Part shown: positions 5,587 through 12,404 of the stretch, one piece after another
Numbering within the stretch: position 1 is the first letter of the stretch
How the letters are laid out: each line of letters starts with the position of its first letter
Assembly (NCBI RefSeq): GCF_946477055.1
Contig: NZ_CAMKXG010000089.1
Location: 1-12,404 of the forward strand
DNA: 12,404 nt
DNA from: Lonsdalea britannica
GTDB lineage: Bacteria > Pseudomonadota > Gammaproteobacteria > Enterobacterales > Enterobacteriaceae
Direction: 5' to 3'
Program-made: the position numbers and the translations under genes
Notes under the pieces: model-generated
What the model was told of the DNA's origin: nothing
What the model saw: only the letters and a program-made list of their open reading frames with translations
Database searches by the model: none

Positions 5587-7268
5587 AAACGCTCCTCCCA
5601 AGGCAGCCGCAGGATGATGCGGGTAAACGCGTCCGGCTCACAGGTGACCGTCAGGCCGTAACCGTCGCCGAAACGCGCTCGCAGACGCTTATCCACTAAG
5701 CTCATGCCCAGACCGGTTCCCTTCTGACTGGGTTGATACAGACCGGCATTATCTTCTATCGCTAAAATCAGGTGTTCGTCCTCCCGGCTGGCTCGTATCG
5801 TGATTTCGCCGACGCCCAACAGCTGGGAGGTGCCGTGCTTGATGGCGTTCTCCACAATCGGTTGCAGCGTAAAGGCGGGCAACTTCTGCATCGACAGCTC
5901 ATCCGGCACTTTCAACTGGACGTTGAGCCGCGACTGAAAGCGCGCCTTTTCGATTTGCAGGTAGGCGTTAACGTGATCCAGCTCGTCGGCCAGCGTGACG
6001 ATCTCCGTCGAACGCTTCAAATTCTTGCGAAAGAAGGTCGACAGGTACTGCACCAGCTGCCCGGCCTTGTCGCTGTCGTGGCGGATCACCGCCATCAGGG
6101 TATTGAGCGCGTTAAACAGAAAATGCGGATTCACCTGCGCATGCAGCAGTTTGATCTCCGACTGGGCCAGCAACACTTTCTGATCTTCATACTTACCCGC
6201 CAGAATTTGCGCCGACAGCAACTGCGCGATCCCCTCGCCCAACGTCCGGTTAATAGAGCTGAACAGGCGATGTCGGGCTTCATAGAGTTTAATCGTGCCA
6301 ATGACGCACTGGTTCTCGCCGCGTAGCGGAATGACGAGCGTAGAGCCGAGCTTGCACTGCGGATGCAGCGAGCAGCGGTATGGCGTTTCGTTACCGTCCG
6401 CGTACACGACCTCGCCGGTTTCCAGCGCGCGCCAGGTGTAGTCGGACGAGATGGGCTTGCCGGGCAGATGATGGTCATCGCCGATGCCGGTAAAGGCCAG
6501 CAGCTTCTCACGGTCGGTGATCGCCACCGCGCCGATATCGAGTTCCTGAAACAGTACCTGCGCGACCTTAGTGCTGTTCTCTTCGTTGAAGCCCTGCCGC
6601 AATATTCCCTCGGTCGAAGCCGCCACCCGCAGCGCCGTGGCGGAAAACGCCGAGGTGTATTTTTCAAACATCGCGCGCTTATCCAGCAGAATACGCATGA
6701 ACATCGCCGCGCCGACGGTGTTGGTCACCATCATGGGCGCCGCGATGTTTTGCACCAGCTGCGACGCCTCCTGAAACGGGCGGGCAAGCAGCAGGATAAT
6801 CGCCATCTGCGTCAGCTCGGCGACCAGCGTGATCGCCCCCGCCGTGAAGGGGCTGAACAGGCTGTCGCTGCGCCCGCGCCGGATCAATACGCTGTGTACC
6901 AGCCCGCCTAACAGGCCTTCGGTGATAGTGGAAATCATGCAGCTGAATGCGGTCATCCCGCCCATAGCATACCGATGCAGACCACCTGTCAGGCCGACCA
7001 GCCCGCCGACCACCGGACCGCCCAGCAAGCCGCCCATAACAGCGCCAATCGCGCGCGTGTTGGCGATCGAGTCGTCAATATGCAGGCCCAGATAGGTTCC
7101 CATAATGCAGAACATCGAGAAGGTGACGTAACAGAGCAGCTTGTGCGGTAACCGCACCGTGATTTGAATCAGGGGAATAAACAGACGCGTTTTACTCATC
7201 AACCAGGCGATGACTAAAAACACACACATTTGCTGCAATAGCAGTAACACCAAATTAAATGCGTACAT
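5580..7268 (-). CDS. btsS: BtsS, pyruvate-sensing LytS-type histidine kinase
   Basis: A 562-residue membrane sensor kinase (E. coli BtsS/YehU is 561). Residues 1-200 form the LYT-type membrane domain with several hydrophobic helices and a glycine-rich stretch ([16 protein letters not shown], 75-90). A GAF-like domain spans about 215-345, containing C299 and C305 in '[13 protein letters not shown]'. The kinase domain begins near 365, with phosphoacceptor H382 in '[15 protein letters not shown]', an N box in '[12 protein letters not shown]' (468-479), and G boxes 'IEDNAGL' (504-510) and '[13 protein letters not shown]' (517-529). It closely follows BtsS rather than the related YpdA. It senses extracellular pyruvate and phosphorylates BtsR, encoded immediately downstream with a 7-nt overlap. 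The ATG has a weak ribosome-binding site. No clear sigma-70 promoter was found upstream. Confidence 0.95.
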   Translation of the reverse strand: MYAFNLVLLLLQQMCVFLVIAWLMSKTRLFIPLIQITVRLPHKLLCYVTFSMFCIMGTYLGLHIDDSIANTRAIGAVMGGLLGGPVVGGLVGLTGGLHRYAMGGMTAFSCMISTITEGLLGGLVHSVLIRRGRSDSLFSPFTAGAITLVAELTQMAIILLLARPFQEASQLVQNIAAPMMVTNTVGAAMFMRILLDKRAMFEKYTSAFSATALRVAASTEGILRQGFNEENSTKVAQVLFQELDIGAVAITDREKLLAFTGIGDDHHLPGKPISSDYTWRALETGEVVYADGNETPYRCSLHPQCKLGSTLVIPLRGENQCVIGTIKLYEARHRLFSSINRTLGEGIAQLLSAQILAGKYEDQKVLLAQSEIKLLHAQVNPHFLFNALNTLMAVIRHDSDKAGQLVQYLSTFFRKNLKRSTEIVTLADELDHVNAYLQIEKARFQSRLNVQLKVPDELSMQKLPAFTLQPIVENAIKHGTSQLLGVGEITIRASREDEHLILAIEDNAGLYQPSQKGTGLGMSLVDKRLRARFGDGYGLTVTCEPDAFTRIILRLPWEERLC

Positions 7269-7632
7269 ACCCGGAGGCCGCCAGTTTTCTGTAGGAGTAC
7301 CTTATCCTGATTCGCACAGGGATTCTTTGAATCGTGGCATAAAACGGACAAATAAGGGGCAAAATACGGCACAAATCGTCTGCACCGATAGAGAGAAGAA
7401 ACCGGGCGAAGCAAGCGCCTGCTGTGACCTCAAGTCACACCGATGCGGGTTTTATACATCCTGAGAGGAGTCAGTGACGGTGTCACGAATGGAGCCAGGT
7501 CGGCGTATTCGCCGCGTCGCTGGCATGTGGAAAGACATCCACCACAGATCGGGGGAAGTAGGATGGCGGTCAAGGCCACGTTGGCGCGGCCTGCGCTTCA
7601 CACGAAGTGGGAGAACATAACTATCTGAAACT
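7269..7632. other. Intergenic region between mukB and btsS with several dyads; no recognised gene
   Basis: About 360 bp without a recognisable gene; it must include the btsS promoter (minus strand). Visible elements: TGTGAC-CTCAA-GTCACA (7423-7439); a TATACA hexamer on the plus strand (7453-7458); GTGAC-GGT-GTCAC (7474-7486); a composite hairpin with outer stem GCCAG/CTGGC (7494-7498/7520-7524) and inner stem CGGCG-TATT-CGCCG (7501-7514); AGGCC/GGCCT (7573-7592); and CTTC-ACAC-GAAG (7596-7607). The cluster from 7423 to 7607 would allow a structured RNA on the plus strand. A plus-strand frame at 7443-7628 is arginine-rich and matches nothing I know. Its internal ATG at 7563 has GGGGGA 6 nt upstream and would give a 21-residue peptide. 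I make no functional call. Confidence 0.4.
7423..7439. promoter_or_regulatory. Perfect palindrome TGTGAC-N5-GTCACA upstream of btsS
   Basis: Each arm contains TGTGA/TCACA as in CRP sites, but the two halves are 7 bp apart instead of 6, so standard CRP binding would be disfavoured. It lies about 155 bp upstream of the btsS start and just upstream of the plus-strand TATACA at 7453. A shorter related palindrome, GTGAC-GGT-GTCAC, follows at 7474-7486. The pair suggests an operator for an unidentified regulator. Confidence 0.3.
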
Positions 7633-7667
7633 AAAAAAGGCGACCCCCGCCGCAGCGGAGATCGCCT
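7633..7667 (-). terminator. Rho-independent terminator of mukB
   Basis: On the minus strand, AGGCGA (7667-7662) pairs with TCGCCT (7643-7638). An inner CCGC/GCGG stem closes on a 4-nt loop, and six T residues begin at 7638. It lies 18 bp after the mukB TAG (7687-7685). There is no T tract on the plus-strand side, so it acts in the mukB direction only. Confidence 0.88.
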
Positions 7668-7684
7668 CTAACGTACGCTGAACG

Positions 7685-10600
7685 CTACGACGTTGGCGTC
7701 GCCACGCTCTCTTCGGTTTCGCTGGCGAAGCCGCGCAGGCCAACCACATGCACATGCTCGTGGTTCTGGTACACCTTACGAACCAGCTTGTAGGTGGTGC
7801 CTTTCTCCGGACTGATGTTCTCCGGCGCCGCGATGATCAGCTGCATTTCCAACCGTTCGCACAGCTCGAACAGTGTCGCGATGGATTTGGCATCCAGACG
7901 CGCCGCTTCGTCGAGGAACAGCAGACGACAAGGCGAGATATCCTTGCCGCGCAGCCGTTTGGACTCTTCTTCCCAGCTCTGCACCACCATCACCAGAATG
8001 GACATCCCGGTACCGATGGCTTCCCCGGTCGACAGCGCCCCACTCTCCGCACGCAACCAGCCGTCGGTGCCGCGGTTGACCTCCACTTCCATCTCCAGAT
8101 AGTTGCGGTAATCGAGCAGTTCCTCGCCAATGGTCTGCGGCGCGCGCTGACCCATATCGATTTCCGGATTCAGACGCTGATAGAGTTTCGCCAATGCTTC
8201 AGAGAAGGTCAGACGGTTGCTGCTGAACAGATCCTGATGCATCTCTTGCTGTTCGGACAAGACGTTCAGCAGCGTGGTATGGGTTTCACGCACGTTGACG
8301 TTCAAGCGCACGCTGTTGACCTGACCGAACGCCACCGCCTGCAGCCCCTGGTTCAGCATGCGGATGCGGTTCTGCTCGCGCTGAATGGTTTTGCGGATGA
8401 TGTTAGCCACGCTGCGCGAGCTGATCGCCAACGTCTTCTCACGCGAGGTCAGCTCCTCCGTCAGGCGGTTCAGCTCGATCTCCATCTGTTCGATGGCTTC
8501 CACCGGGTCATCGGTGCGAATGATGTCCTGACGGATACGCTCGCGCAGATGCTGGTATACCGCGATGTAGAACTGGATTTTGCGTTCCGGACGTTTGGGA
8601 TCTTCGGAGAGACGCAACACATCGCGCAGATGCTCGTTGTCCGCCACCGCCTGACGCAGCGCACCCAGCGCCTTATCCGACATAGAGCGCAGCTCGTCAC
8701 CGCTCATGTAAGCCAGTTCGCGGCGATGCAGTCGACGCTCCATGCCGTTGTCGCGCACCAAACGCATGACGGAGCACCAGCCGGACTTGGCGGTCACGAC
8801 CTGTTCACGCATCACATGGTAGTCGCGCTCCAGCTTGCGCAGTTTCTTCTGCAAGGCATCCATTTCGGCTTCGCAGAAGGTCAGCTGTTTCTCGAGCTGG
8901 TTGCGACGCGCGCGGTTGTTGCTCAACGCGGCATGCAGCTCGTCACGACGCTGACGGGCGCGAGCTTCCGACTCTGCATCCGCACGGACGCCAATATCCG
9001 TCAGTTCCTGCGTCAACTCTTTCAGCATGTCGCGCTTGGCGTCATAGGCGCTTTTCAGCGACGCCTGAAGCTGGCTGTACTGCGCCAACTGGGCCTGATG
9101 CTGGCGCAGCTGATCGCGAGCGCGGGTACGCTCGGTTTCCGCCTGTTCAAGACGCTGACGCAACTTCTCGTTGAGATCGGCGTCGGCGTTGAGCATGCTC
9201 GCGGAGTCGGTATAGCTGAAGTGCGCCCGGCGCTGTACGACTTCGGTCAGCGCGAAGGCCTGCTGTTTGGCGAGACGCTGCGCGCTCTGCGCCTGCGTGT
9301 AGTCCGCCTGCAATTGTTCATGCTGCTGCGGGTCGTTCTGCAACACGCTGACCAGCGGTTCTAGCTGCGCCAGCGTGGCGCCGTGCTGCTGGATGAAACG
9401 TGCGGCGTCTTCCGCCTCGTCAAGCTCCTCGCGGATTTCATCCACGCGATCGGCCAGCGTGTCGTCGCACAACAGACTAATGCGTGGGATCAGACGGTTA
9501 AGCAGCGCCGTGTTCTCTTTCGCCTGCTCATACTGCTGACGCTGTTGCTGATTTTCATTATCGAAATTGCTGATGGCACGTTCCAGCTCGCCACGACGGC
9601 CGCTCAACTGGCGGATATCCTCTTCCGGATCGTCATCAAATGCTACGGCCAGATGCGCGCCGATAAAGCGGCTGAATGCCTGATGCAGGCGCTGAGTTTT
9701 CTGGACATCGAACGACAGCGTCGCGTACTGCTCGGAGAGCGCATCGCATTCGCTGCGCAGGCTTTCCAGACGCTGTTCGCGCGCGGCGCGGCCAAACAAC
9801 GGCACGGAGGGGAAGCGCGAGTAACGCCACTGACGGTCGGCAATCTTCACCACGACCGCTTTTTCCAGCTCTTCCACTTCGAACACGCTGTCATCGAAGG
9901 ACTGCGGATCGCCCTCGATCAGGTAGAGATCTTCCGGGCAGTCTTCCAGACCGGAGAGCTGTTCACGCACCAAAGACAGGTCCGCCACCACGATAGCGTG
10001 ACGCGACGGTCCATACAGCGCGGAGAAGTAAGGCGCGTCGTCCAGCGTGACATCGTCGTAGATCTCCGACAACAGTACGCCGCCAAAACGCTCCGCCAGC
10101 GCGTTCAGACGCTGATCTTCCGACCCGCCCGGCTGGCTGAGCCGTTCGATCTGCGCTTCGACTTCGCGCTTGCGGGCCGCCACTTCATCACGCTCGACGG
10201 TGGTTTCGCGCTCGCGCTCCAGCAGCTGCTGCATACACTCCGTCACCTGACGGCTGTCTTCGAAGTTTTCCCCGCTCTGTTCGCTGAGCTGGGATAGCGT
10301 TTCCTGCGCCGCCAGCCATACCGGCGCGCGGGCCGTCAGCTGCTGGATGCGCTGCTGGATTTGATCCAGCTCCTGACGCAGCGCCATACGGCGTTCGCCC
10401 GCTTCCGCCACCAGTCCGGCTAACTCTTCGATCTGCGCGTCTAATTCCTGCTGTACGCCCTCAAGCTCTTCCGGCTGATACTCCTGACCGTTGCGTTTGG
10501 CAAAATCTTGCAGCAGACGTTCGGCGTCCTGCTGCTCACGCAGGCGCTGCTCCAGCTCGGACAAACGCATTCTCAACGGCTGTACGCGTTCGGCCTGATA

Positions 10601-12127
10601 GCGCTGGGAAGAGCTGTCGCGCAAAGCGTCTTTGGCGACCTGCCAGGCTTCGCTGCGGCTAACCGCGCCTGCAATGCGGGTCACCAGCTGATAAGCCTGC
10701 TCGTATTGGCTGTGCGCCGCATCGGCCACGCTCAGTTTCTGCTCCAGCATCAGCAGCAGTTCTGTGGCTTCCTGCTCGCGGGCGTGGAACGTGTCCAGCC
10801 AGTCATCGGCGTTTTCCGGCGTGAGATCCGGCTGCTGACACAGCGTCCGGGCGCGCTCCAGCGCCTGACGCGCCTGCTGGTACTGAATCGCACGCGTTTG
10901 CTGGGCATCCAGCGCCTGCTGGTAGTCCGCCAGCTGGCTTTTCAGCTCATCGACTTCCAGCTCCGCCGCGTCGGCGCGCTCCTGATTCTCTTCTTGCTGA
11001 TCGTGCGCTTCCGCCACGATTTCATTCTGTTCTTCGAGTTTGTCGCTCAGCTCTTCCAGATCGCCGCTGTAGCGCTCGATTTTTTCCTGCTGACGCATCG
11101 CGGTCTGCACCAGACTCAGATGGTCGCTGGCCGACTGATAGTCCGTTTCGAGATCGCTTTCCGCGCCGCTCTGTTCATGCAGCTCGCGCGACATTTCCAC
11201 ATGGCGGAACTGCTCGGTCGCCAGCTGTTTGCGGCTGCCGAATAGATCGCGACGCAGCGTTAACGCGTTGTCCAGATGAATGCGTCGCTCATTGGCGTGC
11301 CGCATGTAGTCCGCCGCCACATAGGAGGTGGCTTCCGAGATCAGATGCTTGAACAGATCGCGGTCAGACTGCGTGACGCGGATCGCTTCAAGCGTCATAC
11401 GGTTTTCGCGCAGCGCGGCTTCCATATCCTGAAACGCCTTGCGCACGCCGCTGTTTTCCGGCAGCAAATAGTCGCGCAGGGAGCGGGTGATGGCGCTGGA
11501 GATCCCGCCGTACAACGACGCTTCGATCAGGCGATAGAACTTGCTGCGGTCAGACGCAGAGCGCAACCGACGCGGCACGATCCCCAAATCGAACATCAAC
11601 GAGTGATAGTCGGTAATGGAGTTGAACTGCTTAAACTGCACGCCGTCGATCTCTTCCAGACGCTCTTTCAACTCAGGTAACGGCAGTACCCGCGCCTGAC
11701 GTTCGCCGACGGTCTGAGTCAGAATCTCGGTCGGGGCGACGGAGGTCGGCAGCCCCTGAATGGTGAAGGGTTTGATATCCACTTTGCGATCGCGACCGGC
11801 GACCTGCTGGAGGCGTACGCCCACCAGTACGCGCTGGTGGCGGGAGTTCACCACATCGAGAATGGAGTAACACACTCCGGCGCGCAGCTTGCCGTGCAGC
11901 CCTTTATCGCGAGAACCGGAAGTCGCGCCGGCCTCGGTGGTGTTGCGGAAGTGCAGCAGGGTCAGGTCGGGGATCAGCGCGGTGACGAAGGCCGCCATCG
12001 TGGTGGACTTCCCGGCCCCGTTACCGCCCGACAGCGTAGTCACCAGTTCATCCAGGTCGAAAGTACGGGCGAAGAAGCCGTTCCAGTTAACCAGCGTCAG
12101 TGAGCGAAATTTACCGCGTTCAATCAT
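7685..12127 (-). CDS. mukB: MukB, SMC-like ATPase of the MukBEF condensin
   Basis: A 1480-residue chromosome-organising motor (E. coli MukB has 1486). The N-terminal head carries Walker [10 protein letters not shown] (34-42). Two long glutamine-, glutamate- and arginine-rich coiled-coil arms (about 230-640 and 800-1250) flank a globular hinge near 645-800 (around '[16 protein letters not shown]' and '[13 protein letters not shown]'). The C-terminal head carries the ABC signature LSTGEAIG (1365-1372) and Walker B '[11 protein letters not shown]' with D1406 and E1407, the same positions as in E. coli. All ATPase motifs are intact. MukB dimers with MukE and MukF entrap and compact DNA and bind topoisomerase IV. 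The start overlaps the mukE stop by 4 nt (ATGA), as expected for mukFEB, and a terminator follows the stop. Only the last residues ('[10 protein letters not shown]') look loosely conserved. Confidence 0.98.
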   Translation of the reverse strand: MIERGKFRSLTLVNWNGFFARTFDLDELVTTLSGGNGAGKSTTMAAFVTALIPDLTLLHFRNTTEAGATSGSRDKGLHGKLRAGVCYSILDVVNSRHQRVLVGVRLQQVAGRDRKVDIKPFTIQGLPTSVAPTEILTQTVGERQARVLPLPELKERLEEIDGVQFKQFNSITDYHSLMFDLGIVPRRLRSASDRSKFYRLIEASLYGGISSAITRSLRDYLLPENSGVRKAFQDMEAALRENRMTLEAIRVTQSDRDLFKHLISEATSYVAADYMRHANERRIHLDNALTLRRDLFGSRKQLATEQFRHVEMSRELHEQSGAESDLETDYQSASDHLSLVQTAMRQQEKIERYSGDLEELSDKLEEQNEIVAEAHDQQEENQERADAAELEVDELKSQLADYQQALDAQQTRAIQYQQARQALERARTLCQQPDLTPENADDWLDTFHAREQEATELLLMLEQKLSVADAAHSQYEQAYQLVTRIAGAVSRSEAWQVAKDALRDSSSQRYQAERVQPLRMRLSELEQRLREQQDAERLLQDFAKRNGQEYQPEELEGVQQELDAQIEELAGLVAEAGERRMALRQELDQIQQRIQQLTARAPVWLAAQETLSQLSEQSGENFEDSRQVTECMQQLLERERETTVERDEVAARKREVEAQIERLSQPGGSEDQRLNALAERFGGVLLSEIYDDVTLDDAPYFSALYGPSRHAIVVADLSLVREQLSGLEDCPEDLYLIEGDPQSFDDSVFEVEELEKAVVVKIADRQWRYSRFPSVPLFGRAAREQRLESLRSECDALSEQYATLSFDVQKTQRLHQAFSRFIGAHLAVAFDDDPEEDIRQLSGRRGELERAISNFDNENQQQRQQYEQAKENTALLNRLIPRISLLCDDTLADRVDEIREELDEAEDAARFIQQHGATLAQLEPLVSVLQNDPQQHEQLQADYTQAQSAQRLAKQQAFALTEVVQRRAHFSYTDSASMLNADADLNEKLRQRLEQAETERTRARDQLRQHQAQLAQYSQLQASLKSAYDAKRDMLKELTQELTDIGVRADAESEARARQRRDELHAALSNNRARRNQLEKQLTFCEAEMDALQKKLRKLERDYHVMREQVVTAKSGWCSVMRLVRDNGMERRLHRRELAYMSGDELRSMSDKALGALRQAVADNEHLRDVLRLSEDPKRPERKIQFYIAVYQHLRERIRQDIIRTDDPVEAIEQMEIELNRLTEELTSREKTLAISSRSVANIIRKTIQREQNRIRMLNQGLQAVAFGQVNSVRLNVNVRETHTTLLNVLSEQQEMHQDLFSSNRLTFSEALAKLYQRLNPEIDMGQRAPQTIGEELLDYRNYLEMEVEVNRGTDGWLRAESGALSTGEAIGTGMSILVMVVQSWEEESKRLRGKDISPCRLLFLDEAARLDAKSIATLFELCERLEMQLIIAAPENISPEKGTTYKLVRKVYQNHEHVHVVGLRGFASETEESVATPTS

Positions 12128-12382
12128 TCCTGTTCATCCTCAACACTCGGGTTATCGCCGCTTGACTCTCCGTCGTCGCTGTCTTCCAGCGACAGGCTGC
12201 TTTCCACCGGCATGGCTTCGCCGTCGCGGATCATACGCAGCTGCGCTTCACGCGGATCGTCGCCGCTGCGCACGTCGGCGCCGAAGCGGAATACCGCTTC
12301 GGTGATGCGGAATTTGCTGTTATCGCTGCCCATGAAGTAGATCATGCCTAGTCGGCGCAGGCGGTTCAGCGAAGTGCGGACT
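12124..12382 (-). CDS. mukE: MukE, C-terminal fragment (5' end lost at contig end)
   Basis: About 85 C-terminal residues of MukE, the winged-helix subunit that bridges MukF and the MukB heads. The fragment '[18 protein letters not shown]' followed by '[17 protein letters not shown]' and '[18 protein letters not shown]' is characteristic, and it ends in the usual acidic tail (from '[10 protein letters not shown]' on). E. coli MukE has about 234 residues, so nearly two thirds is missing. The frame continues past 12382 to an apparent ATG at 12399, but those codons (MCIRDR) are translated from sequencing adapter and are not MukE; the first trustworthy residue is the valine at 12381-12379. The TGA overlaps the mukB ATG by 4 nt, so the two are translationally coupled. 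Confidence 0.95.
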
Positions 12383-12404
12383 CTGTCTCTTATACACATC
12401 TGAC
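12383..12404. other. Illumina Nextera transposase adapter (assembly artefact)
   Basis: The 19 bases CTGTCTCTTATACACATCT (12383-12401) are the Tn5 mosaic end used in Nextera libraries. The following GAC continues as in the read-through sequence of the i5-side adapter, giving 22 matching bases right at the window end. The segment interrupts mukE in a position where the family is continuous. It should be trimmed and not treated as genomic. Confidence 0.97.

Noticed and set aside
5586..5601. Longer BtsR form starting at a TTG at 5601
   Set aside because: The extra codons contain the GGGAGGAG ribosome-binding site itself. The ATG at 5586 gives exactly the 239 residues of E. coli BtsR.
5580..7268. 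Assignment as YpdA, the other LytS-type pyruvate sensor
   Set aside because: The N-terminus ([20 protein letters not shown]) and the GAF-like region with '[13 protein letters not shown]' follow BtsS, not YpdA, and the partner regulator and operator are of the BtsR type.
7443..7628. Plus-strand 61-codon open frame as a protein gene
   Set aside because: No ribosome-binding site at its first ATG, arginine-rich composition typical of non-coding GC-rich DNA, and no family I recognise. Only the internal ATG at 7563 has a plausible ribosome-binding site, and this is reported as a possibility, not as a gene.
7748..9364. Long plus-strand open frame (about 538 codons), with others at 9383-10297 and 10508-11245, opposite mukB
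   Set aside because: Shadows of mukB: a strong third-position G/C preference leaves the antisense frame free of stops. The translations are rich in Arg, Gln, His and Leu with no recognisable domain, whereas MukB is intact with all its motifs.
12382..12399. Complete 91-residue MukE starting at an ATG at 12399
   Set aside because: The first six codons (MCIRDR) are Nextera adapter sequence; only the part from 12382 down is genomic.

Overview
The window is chromosomal DNA from an enterobacterium (order Enterobacterales). BtsT, YjiX, YjiA, BtsS, BtsR, MukB and MukE all read as close, full-length relatives of the E. coli proteins, and MukB-type condensin is largely confined to Enterobacterales and neighbouring Gammaproteobacteria. 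The fairly GC-rich codon usage and a gene order unlike E. coli would fit Pectobacteriaceae (Dickeya, Brenneria, Pectobacterium-like), but genus is a guess. The right edge is not genomic: the last 22 bases match the Illumina Nextera transposase adapter, so this is the end of an assembled contig.

Layout. Positions 1-80 (minus) hold the first 26 codons of a probable carbon-nitrogen hydrolase (nitrilase family), divergent from a LysR-type regulator (193-1119, plus). A 334-bp gap (1120-1453) follows, with a CRP-like site and a two-repeat site matching the BtsR recognition motif. Next comes the plus-strand operon btsT-yjiX-yjiA (1454-4840): a pyruvate/H+ symporter of the CstA family, its small YbdD/YjiX partner, and a COG0523 GTPase. 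Converging on it, only 26 bp away, is the minus-strand pair btsS-btsR (7268-4867), a LytS/LytTR two-component system that senses pyruvate and activates btsT. A 416-bp gap (7269-7684) carries several dyads, no recognised gene, and the mukB terminator. The rest is the mukE-mukB end of the mukFEB condensin operon on the minus strand.

How the genes work together. BtsS detects extracellular pyruvate and phosphorylates BtsR, which binds paired ACC(G/A)CT(C/T)A repeats upstream of btsT. The expected operator is present here (ACCGCTCA-N13-GCCGCTCA, 1276-1304), with a CRP-like site 64 bp upstream, so the regulatory circuit can be read from the sequence. In E. coli K-12 btsSR and btsT-yjiX-yjiA lie at separate loci; here sensor, regulator, operator, transporter and accessory genes form one block. 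MukB, MukE and the upstream, missing MukF form the chromosome-organising SMC complex and are functionally unrelated to the pyruvate block.

I found no clearly novel system such as a defence island, phage, CRISPR array or IS element. The most useful observations are the clustered pyruvate module with its operator, the unexplained structured gap between mukB and btsS, and the adapter contamination that creates a false MukE N-terminus.
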